Of a stretch of 64,000 bases of DNA, positions 44,555-55,183 are shown piece after piece. The notes beneath the pieces are model-generated. The model worked only from the letters and a program-made list of their open reading frames with translations, was not told where the DNA came from and ran no database searches. The stretch covers positions 2,087,001 through 2,151,000 of the forward strand of contig OZ037836.1 in the NCBI GenBank assembly GCA_964035575.1, given 5' to 3'. Origin of the DNA: Rhynchopus sp. YZ270_cl-10 (lineage: Eukaryota > Euglenozoa > Diplonemea > Diplonemida > Diplonemidae). The translations under genes and the position numbers were made by a program. How positions within the stretch are numbered: the stretch's first letter is position 1; every line of letters begins with the position of its first letter.

Positions 44555-46906
44555 ATGGACGTAACCATCAAGGGGTACGACGACAACTTGTTCATGATCG
44601 AGGTGGGTGTGGATGACACAACGGAGACGATGCGGCAGAAGGTGGCGTCTGCAGTGGGGTTGGCTGAGGACAGCTTCCACATGGGCTTCGGAGGGAAGGA
44701 CGAAGGAGAGGACATCACGCAGCTGAGTGCTGGAGACACAATCATCCTCACGAAAGTGAAGAAGTACGAGGCGAGAGCAGAGCTTCACGCGTTGGGTGAG
44801 ACGGACATCACTGCAGAGCGGTTGGGGGAGGTGGAGGATCCTGAGGAGGCGTGTTTGCTTCTGCAGGCGGAGGTTGCGACTGTCATTCCGGACTACTTCT
44901 TGTCCGGTTCATCGTTAACGAGACTTGATCTGAGTGCTGTGTCGTGTGTGACGGAGGTTGGTGATAGGTTTCTGTACAGTTGTACAACGTTGACAAGCAT
45001 CGACCTGTCAGGGTTGAGCAATGTGACGCGCATCGGTGGCTACTTTCTCTTCAACTGCAAAGGCTTAACCACTGTGGATCTTTCGCCACTCAGCAACTTG
45101 ACAGAATTCGGTAACCACTTTCTCAGCAGCTGCAAAGGCTTAACCACTCTGGATCTTTCGCCACTCAGCAACGTGACAGAAGTCGGTGGCTTCTTTCTCA
45201 GCGGCTGCAAAGGCTTAACCACTCTGGATCTTTCGCCACTCAGCAACTTGACGCGCATCGGTACTTACTTTCTCAAGAACTGCGAAGGCTTAACCACTCT
45301 GGATCTTTCGCCACTTAGCAACGTGACAGAAGTCGGTGACTACTTTCTCAAGAACTGCAAAGGTTTAACCATTCTGGATCTTTCGCCACTCAGCAACTTG
45401 ACGCGCATCGGTACTTACTTTCTCAAGAACTGCAAAGGTTTAACCACTCTGGATCTTTCGCCACTCAGCAACTTGACGCGCATCGGTACTTACTTTCTCA
45501 AGAACTGCGAAGGCGTAACCACTCTGGATCTTTCGCCACTTAGCAACTTGACAGAATTCGGTAACCACTTTCTCAGCGGCTGCACAGGATTAACCACTCT
45601 GGATCTTTCGCCACTCAGCAACTTGACGCGCATCGGTACTTACTTTCTCAAGAACTGCGAAGGCTTAACCACTCTGGATCTTTCGCCACTTAGCAACGTG
45701 ACAGAAGTCGGTGACTACTTTCTCATTAACTGCAAAGGCTTAACCACTCTGGATCTTTCGCCACTTAGCAACGTGACAGAAGTCGGTGACTACTTTCTCA
45801 TTAACTGCAAAGGTTTAACCACTCTGGATCTTTCGCCACTCAGCAACTTGACAGAATTCGGTAACCACTTTCTCAGCGGCTGCAAAGGCTTAACCCCTCT
45901 GGATCTTTCGCCACTCAGCAACTTGACGCGCATCGGTAGCGACTTTCTCATTAACTGCAAAGGCTTAACCACTCTGGATCTTTCGCCACTCAGCAACTTG
46001 ACAGAATTCGGTAACCACTTTCTCAGCGGCTGCAAAGGCTTAACCACTCTGGATCTTTCGCCACTCAGCAACTTGACGCGCATCGGTAGCGACTTTCTCA
46101 TTAACTGCAAAGGTTTAACCACTCTGGATCTTTCGCCACTCAGCAACTTGACAGAATTCGGTAACCACTTTCTCAGCGGCTGCGAAGGTTTAACCACTGT
46201 GGATCTTTCGCCACTCAGCAACTTGACGCGCATCGGTAGCGACTTTCTCATTAACTGCAAAGGCTTAACCACTCTGGATCTTTCGCCACTCAGCAACTTG
46301 ACAGAATTCGGTAACCACTTTCTCAGCGGCTGCAAAGGCTTAACCCTGGATCTTTCGCCACTCAGCAACTTGACGCGCATCGGTAGCGACTTTCTCATTA
46401 ACTGCAAAGGCTTAACCACTCTGGATCTTTCGCCACTCAGCAACTTGACAGAATTCGGTAACCACTTTCTCAGCGGCTGCAAAGGCTTAACCCCTCTGGA
46501 TCTTTCGCCACTCAGCAACTTGACGCGCATCGGTAGCGACTTTCTCATTAACTGCAAAGGTTTAACCACTCTGGATCTTTCGCCACTCAGCAACTTGACA
46601 GAATTCGGTAACCACTTTCTCAGCGGCTGCGAAGGTTTAACCACTGTGGATCTTTCGCCACTCAGCAACGTGACAGAATTCGGTAACCACTTTCTCAGCA
46701 GCTGCAAAGGCTTAACCACTCTGGATCTTTCGCCACTCAGAAGAGTTAAGGTTGTTGATTCGGACTTTCTTACGAACTGCACTTCGTTGAAGAGTATTCA
46801 CCTTACCGGCTGCAGCAGTGCTGTGTCCGACGCAGTAGTGAAGTGCGAGCTGAGCAAGCTTGTGGTTGAAGCACGTCCGAAACGCAGCAGAGACGAATCC
46901 CCTTAG
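44555..46906 (+). CDS. Expanded Ubl-LRR class B protein (copy B6), truncated nuclear tail
   Basis: 783 residues, more than twice the length of its sisters. The Ubl domain (1-72) and linker are normal. After two irregular LRRs come about 23 regular 25-residue units. From about 45840 to 46640 they form a higher-order 150-bp dimer, in which a unit ending NLTEFGNH alternates with one ending NLTRIGSD, nearly identical across copies, so the expansion is recent. One unit has lost a codon (GLTLDLS). The C-terminus ends at TAG within the tail (RDESP), where sister genes have CAG, so the second basic cluster (KRQR) is lost and the bipartite nuclear signal is probably weakened. Otherwise intact. Confidence 0.9.
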   Translation: MDVTIKGYDDNLFMIEVGVDDTTETMRQKVASAVGLAEDSFHMGFGGKDEGEDITQLSAGDTIILTKVKKYEARAELHALGETDITAERLGEVEDPEEACLLLQAEVATVIPDYFLSGSSLTRLDLSAVSCVTEVGDRFLYSCTTLTSIDLSGLSNVTRIGGYFLFNCKGLTTVDLSPLSNLTEFGNHFLSSCKGLTTLDLSPLSNVTEVGGFFLSGCKGLTTLDLSPLSNLTRIGTYFLKNCEGLTTLDLSPLSNVTEVGDYFLKNCKGLTILDLSPLSNLTRIGTYFLKNCKGLTTLDLSPLSNLTRIGTYFLKNCEGVTTLDLSPLSNLTEFGNHFLSGCTGLTTLDLSPLSNLTRIGTYFLKNCEGLTTLDLSPLSNVTEVGDYFLINCKGLTTLDLSPLSNVTEVGDYFLINCKGLTTLDLSPLSNLTEFGNHFLSGCKGLTPLDLSPLSNLTRIGSDFLINCKGLTTLDLSPLSNLTEFGNHFLSGCKGLTTLDLSPLSNLTRIGSDFLINCKGLTTLDLSPLSNLTEFGNHFLSGCEGLTTVDLSPLSNLTRIGSDFLINCKGLTTLDLSPLSNLTEFGNHFLSGCKGLTLDLSPLSNLTRIGSDFLINCKGLTTLDLSPLSNLTEFGNHFLSGCKGLTPLDLSPLSNLTRIGSDFLINCKGLTTLDLSPLSNLTEFGNHFLSGCEGLTTVDLSPLSNVTEFGNHFLSSCKGLTTLDLSPLRRVKVVDSDFLTNCTSLKSIHLTGCSSAVSDAVVKCELSKLVVEARPKRSRDESP

Positions 46907-47605
46907 CAAGCACACAAACGGCAGAGACACGCACAATGACGATGAGGTGTGCTGCATAACGGGCTTCCTCAAGTCGCTCTTCCAGCGAAAGCAGACATGG
47001 TGGCAGTTTAGTGAGGACACATCAGTTGGAAAATGTTTGTTTAATGTTGATGAGGGTAGCATCGGTTTGTAATGTGGTCCACGTTTTTGTGGGAATTGTC
47101 AAGATCTTGATCACAAAGATGAAGATTTGGGCTGTGTGAAATGTTTGTCTTCTTTGCCTTGTCGGGTGTGCACTGTATGTGAAACAACTGTGGATCTGCA
47201 GGTACGTGCTCTGATGTTTATTCAGTGTGGTGTGTTGTGGTTTTGTTATGTTTTTACGCTTTTTTACGTTTGTAGAAGAAGGGACCTTGCAAACATTCTT
47301 TCGCAGGTGGGTACAAGCTGTCACCGTGGCACTCAGCTACGGTGCAGAAGAGGCAGTAGGGCAGACCAACTACCAAAGGTGGGGCCTGTGCTAGAGGGAA
47401 GGGGTTACGTTTTCAGGGTGTGTGCACTGTACGTGAGACAACTGACGTGCGCTGTTGTTTATCCAGTATCACGAACCTAGGGCATTTGAAAGCATATTCG
47501 GGGATGGTACATGGGGACAGGAAGGGTAACAAACAAGGTGGTCGCCCTTCTTTATTAGCACGCCATATGTTAGGGTTTTGTGCATTGCTTCTTTCATTTG
47601 TTTTA
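46907..47605 (+). repeat. Class B downstream module, copy 6
   Basis: It begins with the former coding tail (still matching 'caagcacacaaacggcagag') and runs through the module to ttcatttgtttt. Confidence 0.85.
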
Positions 47606-48258
47606 ATATTAGAAACAATAACTGCGTTCCTTCCCACCACCCACCCCTCCACCTTTTCACGCATACCGCGCTCTGTTTGTGTACAAAACAATTTCAGGCA
47701 CATTTCGTGCTTCAAGTTTCCGTCCGTATTGGGGGTTTGCGGGTTTGCGGAAAAGAGACAATCATTGAATGAATATTAACAAGACACACAAAGAGAGAGA
47801 CAGTGGTATTTTATTCAATTACACACGACACCATCATTCATACCGCAAAGGCCGATCCTTTCGTGTATGTCTGCACATTCTTTCTGCAAAGAAGCCGTCC
47901 ACTGAATACCGTATCAACAACCCATCGCTATCACTCTGCACCTGCGGAATCTCCCAAAAGCAACAGACACAACAACACTGTTGATATTGACACAATTTTT
48001 GATGCAAATTCTTTCCGTTATTTACGTTGCTGCAACACAGCGTGTGAAAAAATGATAGTGCGGTGGGGAGGAGTGTTCAACTGTTCAATCTCCCTCCCCC
48101 ATTTTTCCGTTCGCGATTTTTTTACCCCTCCCGTTTGTAGACTCAACAGAGCGTGCATGTTAACAGTTCACAAACTGCAACAATACACACTCGATTGAAG
48201 GTCCCTTACATCCACTCTATTCCCACACCCCAACAGTTCTCACCCCGTTTCCCACACG
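47606..48258. other. Leader region of cyclase-like receptor
   Basis: 47640-47735 matches 35035-35140 (shared pyrimidine-rich leader). 48085-48140 is a C/T-rich stretch ending ccgtttgtag, the best candidate for a splice-acceptor-like site before ATG 48259. No gene. Confidence 0.5.
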
Positions 48259-50886
48259 ATGGCGACATGCAGCATCCAGTTGCTGACAGTGCTGCTGTGT
48301 GTGGCGCTGATTCTGTCAACAGGTGCGATCATCGGTGGCTTCACGTTGACAACATGGGACGACCTTCTGGAGAAGGCACGTGACACAGGTGACGAAGGCT
48401 TTGGGATGTGTCTCGAAAGTGGTACGGCGGACATCGAAACGGTCTCGGCACGCTACCTGCGCTCCGTCCTTGGCAGTGTGGACGCTGCGGTGAAGGAGTA
48501 CTTGAAGGTGCCTGAGCAGCTTCTCACGACACTTGCAAACCTTGCGCAAGCCCACCACCCAGATGTCAGCACCTCTCCTGCCTTTAGCGCCACAACCATG
48601 CGCCCCGCCATCGCGTCAGCTTTCAGAGCTGTGAACTCTTCTGGAGTGGACCAAATGAAACACGAGACGTACCCTTGGTGTAATGCGCACCCGATTCCAT
48701 GGACTCACGACGTGAATAGCACGTTCTCAGGATGGGGGTCATTGATAGCTGTATGGCAGGCGGACCACGTCTCAGGTGTGCTCGACCCAAACGCCCCAGC
48801 ACCTCTATTGATGTTTGATTCCAGAGACCCGTTCACGTCTCAGGGGGGCTTGGGACATTACAGTCTAGTGACTGAAGTGAACAACCGAGGTGCGCCCAGA
48901 GACCTGACGCTTCCGTGCAACTACTTCCCAAACTATATCAAAGGCGAAGCCAGGGGCATGTGTTTCTATCCTGTGTCCCTACTTATGCCACCACCAGTAA
49001 TGGCAAAACGAGGAAGACAACTGCACAACCTGCATGACGGTGATCCACCGCTCAATCCTGCCGACGAGCTTGTGTACTCACACATGAGTAGTAATTGGAA
49101 TTATATATCCTGGGAGCTGAGCTACACCTACACCCACCCAGAGATGTACACGATGTACCCCAAGCAGGGCAAGCGTGTAGGTGTCGTCAGTGCAACTGTG
49201 ACGGCAGATGGAGTCACAGAGGCAGTCAATAACCAGCTGCTTCCCACTGGCACATCACTCTATCTCGTTGAGGAAGACGTGAGGACACAGTCAGTTGGGT
49301 TGGTCGTGGCGTACAACAGAGGACGTCATGTCAAACAGGTGCCCACGTACTACCCTCCTCCGCTTGGGATCACAGTTGATATTGCTTTGACCATCAATAT
49401 CACTAACCACTCGATGGAAGACGCAACATCACACATCCCCTCAGTGATTGCAGAGCACGGGCGGTTTGTGTTCACACATCCGCGGAACTACGAAGACCTT
49501 GTGGAGAAGACAGAGGACTCCTTCATGAAGTGGTCTGACTCGAACGGCACGGAGTTCTGGACAATGACGTCAGAAATCAAGCACAGAACGATCTTGTGGT
49601 ACGCCAACCTTCTTGTGCCGAGAGAGTCTGTGATGGAGACAATTGATGCGTCGACGAATACAATCCGCGCGAAGGTGGCATCAGATCTGTCCTCTGCAGA
49701 CGCACAGAAGGAGGATGCCGTGATTGTGATGGTGATTGTCACAGTCATTGCGATCACGGCACTCCTGGCCATTGCTGTTGTGTTCACACGCTACATCACA
49801 TCACCTCTGCTGAAGCTTGGGAGTGAGATGGCAAGTGTGGCTGTGATGGACCTGGAGGCTGTGGACACGGGCCGTGCAGTGTCGCAGCTGAGTGAAGTGG
49901 GGATGATGCAGCGCAGCTTTGTTACCATGGTGGCGAACCTGGTGGAGTACCGGAACTACATGCCGCAGAGTGTGCTTGTCAACGACAGTGAGCAGAGCGA
50001 AGAAGTCTCTGGCACAGAGTCGGCCACACGGGATACCAAGTCTCAGTCTGCCTTGTCGCAGCGCTCGCACACGCAAAGCTCCGCAGAGGTGACGCAGACA
50101 CAGAAGACACTGCTGCGTGTGGAGGGTCTGAAGAAGAAGAGGGTGTCGCTGGCACACATGAACGTCGTGTCGTGGCATGACTTCTGCAAGAACCGCAAAG
50201 ATGCAGAAGTTCTCGCTGCACACGGTGGTGTGATGGAGAGGATCCTGGTGGCAGTGCAGCACAACAAAGGTGTGTGCGACACGTTTTCTGGGGACAAGAT
50301 GCTTGCCACCTTCAACGCCTTTGTTCCCAGCGCGTCACATCGTGTTGCCTGTGTGAAGGCTGCACACGAAGCAGCAACAGCACTTGGGGATACGCACAAG
50401 ATTTCGTACGGGTGCACGACAGGCGAGGCACGTGTCGGGAACATGGGTTGCAACGGGATGAAGAAGGTGTCAATTCTTGCACAGTGCATGTCGTGGGTGG
50501 TTGTGCTTGAGCGTTGGAACAAGAAGCACAACCTGCCTGGTGTGGTTGACCGTATTCTGTCGCGTGAGCTGGAGGGACAGGTGGCACTGCGTTGTGCAGG
50601 TGCGGTGCTGTTCGCAAAGCTGAGTGACAAGGCACAGGTTGTGTACGCTGTGAAGGGTTTGTGCAGTGTGGCGAACGAGGAGTGGATGTACCAGCTGGAG
50701 TCGGCAGAAACAAACAACCCTCATGCGTTGTGGAACGAAGCTTTTGAGCACATCATCAAACAGGACTTTGGGCAGGCTTCTGCTCTGCTTGAGGGTGTGG
50801 CTGCTGACCAACGTGGGCAGTACGAAGAGCTCATCACGTACGTGCAGGAGAAGGCCTACGTACCAGAGGTTGTCGACATGCACTAG
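48259..50886 (+). CDS. Single-pass receptor with HAMP and class III cyclase-like domain
   Basis: 875 residues. An N-terminal membrane segment or signal anchor (about 8-30) is followed by a large extracellular region (about 31-480), sensor-like in position and probably Cache-type. A second membrane helix (about 486-511) leads into a HAMP-like segment (RYITSPLLKLGSEMASV, about 512-570), a Ser-rich linker, and a cyclase-like domain (about 625-795). SGDKMLATF (about 676) aligns with the GDGFMAxF block, and VGNMGCNG (about 726) with the xGNIGS loop. The first metal Asp is replaced (LAHMN in place of FxDI), and the transition-state Asn and Arg of the NLAAR block are absent (CMSWVVVLE). It is therefore probably catalytically inactive, or a heterodimer partner. 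Location: plasma or flagellar membrane (inference). Confidence 0.8.
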   Translation: MATCSIQLLTVLLCVALILSTGAIIGGFTLTTWDDLLEKARDTGDEGFGMCLESGTADIETVSARYLRSVLGSVDAAVKEYLKVPEQLLTTLANLAQAHHPDVSTSPAFSATTMRPAIASAFRAVNSSGVDQMKHETYPWCNAHPIPWTHDVNSTFSGWGSLIAVWQADHVSGVLDPNAPAPLLMFDSRDPFTSQGGLGHYSLVTEVNNRGAPRDLTLPCNYFPNYIKGEARGMCFYPVSLLMPPPVMAKRGRQLHNLHDGDPPLNPADELVYSHMSSNWNYISWELSYTYTHPEMYTMYPKQGKRVGVVSATVTADGVTEAVNNQLLPTGTSLYLVEEDVRTQSVGLVVAYNRGRHVKQVPTYYPPPLGITVDIALTINITNHSMEDATSHIPSVIAEHGRFVFTHPRNYEDLVEKTEDSFMKWSDSNGTEFWTMTSEIKHRTILWYANLLVPRESVMETIDASTNTIRAKVASDLSSADAQKEDAVIVMVIVTVIAITALLAIAVVFTRYITSPLLKLGSEMASVAVMDLEAVDTGRAVSQLSEVGMMQRSFVTMVANLVEYRNYMPQSVLVNDSEQSEEVSGTESATRDTKSQSALSQRSHTQSSAEVTQTQKTLLRVEGLKKKRVSLAHMNVVSWHDFCKNRKDAEVLAAHGGVMERILVAVQHNKGVCDTFSGDKMLATFNAFVPSASHRVACVKAAHEAATALGDTHKISYGCTTGEARVGNMGCNGMKKVSILAQCMSWVVVLERWNKKHNLPGVVDRILSRELEGQVALRCAGAVLFAKLSDKAQVVYAVKGLCSVANEEWMYQLESAETNNPHALWNEAFEHIIKQDFGQASALLEGVAADQRGQYEELITYVQEKAYVPEVVDMH

Positions 50887-52589
50887 CCGGGTGCGTCAGC
50901 ACCGTGCGTAGTAAGTAGCACGACAAATTCTTAAACCTTTACGACTCTGTTGATTCGCAAAACAGACGATAAAAAATAGCGAAACAGGGAGGCAAAATGG
51001 GGCTTTTTTTGGGCGTTCGCTGAAGTAACGAATCTGAGGGGATTTTGTTTAGGGATATACAAATCTCAATGTACAAAACCGTGTGAATCGCGATCGAATT
51101 TGAGAATGATGTTGTGGTGTCCTTTTGTACCCCCTTTTCCCCTCTCTCCCGCATAGACAGCCCCTCTCCGTCCATGTCTGTGCTCTACACCAGCTTCATG
51201 CCTCACAACAAGTTTCTTCTCTCTGCATGTATCAATGCAAAACAAGAACGATCAAAGTGAAAGGGACACAAACAATGCTGCATACTTTTAGTCTGTCGAT
51301 GTTTACCACCCAAAAATCAAGTAAGGGTAGTGTAACTTTTTCAGCCTCCGACCGCCAGATTTTTTGAAAACCAAAAAAAAAAAAAGTAATTGCTATCAGA
51401 AAAAAAACGGGGTGCGCTGTGGGGACTCACGCTCGTCCTTAGGGTGTCTAAATTTCGGCTTTTTCGGTTTTTTCGGTTTACCTTTGCCATTTTTTTGGTA
51501 AACACGTAGTATTTGACAAAATGCTCGAGACCCTCGTGAAAAGTCGCGCGTCTGCGTATCCCGCTCCCCGCTTGTTTTCCCCCTCTTTTCCCCCCTGTGC
51601 TCCACGACACTTTCTGTACTTCAGGCAAACACAACCATATCGTAAATCAAGTCGAAGAAGAAGAAAAAAAAGTGGAAGCGAACAACACACAACCTTTATT
51701 TTTCCCCCCCGTTTAATAACTTTATAGTCTTTTGAGCAACAAGCAAAGAGGAACGAGTCTCTCGAGCATTTTTTTTTTTTCAGAATTTTTTTGACAAGGC
51801 AGCAAATTTGTTTTTTGTTATTAGTAAATCTCTACGAGTGTTGGGGTGCATTGAGCTTTAGAAGAAGTTTCGAGGAAACTTACCACTGCTCCTTTGGGGA
51901 AGGGGAAGAAGAGGGAAGGGGAATGGGGAAGGAATCTACAAAGGCAAATAAAAATATTTTTGTGATAAATTGTTGGAGTAAGTGTAGTTTACCTCGGTTG
52001 TGTTTCCACAGTTGTGCAAATCTCTACTTTCCTTTTTTGAAAAAAGATGACTTGGTCCCCCCCAATGGAACGAACGCGTCATCTTAAATAACAAATAAAA
52101 AGTTTATGTTGTACAATCTCTACTGTTTTTTCTTTCTCTTTTTGTTTCGCTAAGAAAAGAATGTATATGAATTAATTTCTCTCTCTTTCTTTTGAAACAA
52201 TCTAACAGCAGATATTTTTACTTTGATTTTCACCTTTTTTATTTTTTTCCTCTTTTGCACCATACCCACCTGATTTATACCCCGCGGAGAGACGCGGAGA
52301 GGACCGTATAGGACCAAACGCGTTAAAAACGCGGGGTAAAAAATCTGGTGGTGTACTTTAGCCGCTATCAAAAAGAGGAAGATTTTCAGATTTTTTGTGT
52401 GTGATCTGGGGTGAGGAAGCGTTCCAACTTTTCAACCTCTTCCCCAATTTATGGTGTGGCGGTTACTGGGGGGTAAACCGGTAGAAACACGGGTCAAAGC
52501 CTTAGTTTCTCAGCCTTTTGCTTCACACTCACCTTTCGCAGCCTTGCTTTCACAGCTTACTTTTACAACTTTAGCAGCCTTGCATCCAC
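50887..52589. other. Non-coding spacer
   Basis: T- and A-rich with many homopolymers. A small inverted repeat with 'aacgcgttaaaaacgcg' lies at about 52318. No ORF with recognisable content. Confidence 0.55.
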
Positions 52590-53450
52590 AGCCACGTACC
52601 GCCCAGGGAAGACGTTTTTGAGTGGGTTAAACCGCAAGAAGCGTCCTGAAGGGGATCACACTGCAGAAGGCATGCGAAGAACACACGGCGACGAACTCGC
52701 ACACATCCCTGACGTTGAACTCGCGAAGGATTGGGAGAAGGACATGGATGTGAACGATGTGGTCACTGTTTCGGGAGCATCCATCCAGGCCTACCACGAC
52801 AAGCACACAGACGAAGACGCGTACTTCAAGACGACAGTCAAGGACACGTGCGACACACCTGGGCAGTGCCCCCCGCCTGTGAGTGATGTGTACGGAGGGA
52901 AGGAGTTCCGCATCACTGTCGCACATCGTTCTGGAGCGGGACGTTCCCGTTCTGTGCTGCGTTTCGTATTCCGGAGGCATGGAGGAAGAAGGCGCTCTCC
53001 AGCTTAAAGGTCTTGCGATAGAGAGGAGGCGACGGTGCTGTTGTGGTGGCGATGTTTGGAATCCTCTTCCGGGTTACGTACGTTGCGCAGCTGAAGCTAT
53101 GTCATTTCTGCGACTCCAAGACAGAGCTGTGGGCAGCAGAGAAGGCGTTACAGTATGCCTGCAGGAGAGGGTGGCCGTCCGTGCTCCTGTGGGTCGACAA
53201 CGATGCGGTGCGACTCGTCCTCCGAAAGGGACACACCAAGACTCGTCTGGGCAACGGCATCTGAGCAGAATCTTCTCAGGACTGCAGGCGGCGAAGATGA
53301 CGCTGCACGTGGAATGGATATCGACGGAAGTGATGCCGGCGGACTCTTGGTCGCGGAAGAGATCCTCGGGGTACGCACGCTTGACGCTGTGTGCAGAGAA
53401 CGTGGCGTTCTGTGTCGGGGGGTGCGCAGCACCGACGCGAAGGTACTTTT
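52590..53450 (+). mobile_element. Retroelement fossil: RNase H-like remnant
   Basis: The + strand carries a recognisable RNase H core (ELWAAEKALQYACRRGWPSV, then LLWVDNDAVRLVLRKGH) and, a little further on, the typical end of such domains (VEWISTEVMPADSWSR). This order is characteristic of RNase H in reverse-transcribing elements; the short spacing recalls DIRS/VIPER-like (tyrosine-recombinase) elements of protists, but the family call is tentative. Reverse transcriptase, integrase or recombinase and terminal repeats are not visible. The copy is broken, with several interruptions, and looks moderately old. Confidence 0.6.
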
Positions 53451-53643
53451 CGCACTAACGGTGCCAATTGCAAACAGATTCTCCCTCATTTTCTCCTCCT
53501 ATTTTTATTTGATTACCCGCAAACCCGCAAACCCTTTTTATCTTTTTCCTACTATTTTGATCTTTTGACCACTCAGAGTACGATCATAACCCCACAACTA
53601 CAACAACACAACAACAGATATTCTGTGGACACAACAAAAGACA

Positions 53644-53810
53644 ATGCTGCGCGCATGCTTGGCAGCGCTGTGTGTAAGCACGGCTGCGACCGCTCAAGCG
53701 CCACCCACAGATGTGCCGAACACACGTGCACCTGGTGTGAACTACGTCTGTGATGAGCACAACGACCTGACAGGCACTGGGACCGTTAGCTTTCAGAACT
53801 ACCGAGAGCA
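53644..53810 (+). pseudogene. 5' end of a secreted-protein gene, interrupted
   Basis: ATG at 53644 after a leader of short aca/caa-rich words, like leaders of other genes here. The first 20 residues form a signal peptide (MLRACLAALCVSTAATAQAP), followed by about 35 residues (DVPNTRAPGVNYVCDEHNDL). The frame then runs into the (CCACAGCTC)n array at 53811. The remainder of the gene is not found downstream. Probably a surface protein gene cut by the insertion at 53811. Confidence 0.55.
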
Positions 53811-54769
53811 CCACAGCTCCACAGCTCCACAGCTCCACAGCTCCACAGCTCCACAGCTCCACAGCTCCACAGCTCCACAGCTCCACAGCTCCACAGCTCC
53901 ACAGCTCCACAGCTCCACAGCTCCACAGCTCCACAGCTCCACAGCTCGGGGTTCATTTTTTTTTACAAAGGGGTTCATTTTTTTTTACTGGGGTTCATTT
54001 TTTTTTACAGGGGTTCATTTTTTTTTACAGGGGTTCATTTTTTTTTACACAAAAAACTATGTTAAGACGAAATCCTACCGATGTGCCTACATGGGGATCA
54101 GATGGGTGGAGGGTGTTTACTTTGTGTTTAGCTCGGAGAAGTGGCTTACCCGCCCACTCTCTGTTATTTATTCAGTGTCATTTTTTCATTCATCCCCAAA
54201 GTTTGTAGACAGAGTCAAGACCACCTTGGCCAAAAGGGTTTTTTCACCACACTTTTCTTTTGCTTCCATTCGTGGAAGCGTTTGCTTTTCTTCTGTTCCT
54301 GGCCTGACGTGTGTTCAACAGGTGTGCTATTTTTACTGAGTGGAATCCATTTTTCTTTTTCCAGGTGAGGCACTAAAACAAGACATCCTGCAGACAACGA
54401 AACAATGGGCACGTGTGTTTTTTATTCTCCCTTCCCTTCTTTTAAGTAAGGAGGATTAGGTCTTCTTTTTTTCCTTTTTTTGCCCCATAAGTGTGACGCC
54501 TGTGTATTCAAATTGATTAAAAAGAATAAAAAACAAACACACGATGCAGTTTCTTGTTTTGTTTAGGAGGAAGTGGCCACTTACTTTACTTTACCGCCCA
54601 CCTTTTATACTAAAACTTGAAACACCGACCTTTTTTGGTCATCATTTTTTCATTTCCTTTTTCCTTTTCCATTTTCCTGTTCATTTTATTGTCTTTATTG
54701 TTTACTCCATTCTTCCTTTTTCCTTTCTTCTATTCTCACATACAAAAAAAGACCAAGTACATAAAAGAG

Positions 54770-54808
<39 letters not shown>
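53811..54808 (+). mobile_element. Poly(A)-tailed insertion with 5' 9-bp array (short member)
   Basis: It starts with about 15 units of CCACAGCTC (53811-53947), continues with five units of about 20 bp (ggggttcatttttttttaca, 53948-54050), then about 700 bp without a convincing ORF, and ends in a run of about 37 A (to 54808). The design (9-bp array first, A-run last) is the same as that of the larger insertion at 54930. No flanking duplication was seen. Confidence 0.5.
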
Positions 54809-54810
<2 letters not shown>

Positions 54811-54933
54811 CACCCACACACCCACCCACACACCCCCTCACCATCCAGAGGGGATTTGACCAAAAAATCGATTTTTTTAAATAAATAGTTGCTCATCCAA
54901 AAGTGAATTTTTTGGGCTTAACGTGTTGTCTTT

Positions 54934-55180
54934 CACAGCTCCACAGCTCCACAGCTCCACAGCTCCACAGCTCCACAGCTCCACAGCTCCACAGCTCCAC
55001 AGCTCCACAGCTCCACAGCTCCACAGCTCCACAGCTCCACAGCTCCACAGCTCCACAGCTCCACAGCTCCACAGCTCCACAGCTCCACAGCTCCACAGCT
55101 CCACAGCTCCACAGCTCCACAGCTCCACAGCTCCACAGCTCCACAGCTCCACAGCTCCACAGCTCCACAGCTCCACAGCT
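54934..55180 (+). repeat. 9-bp array (CCACAGCTC)n, about 27 units
   Basis: Perfect units forming the 5' end of the 3.1-kb insertion. The same unit makes the array at 53811-53947. Confidence 0.95.
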
Positions 55181-55183
55181 CAC

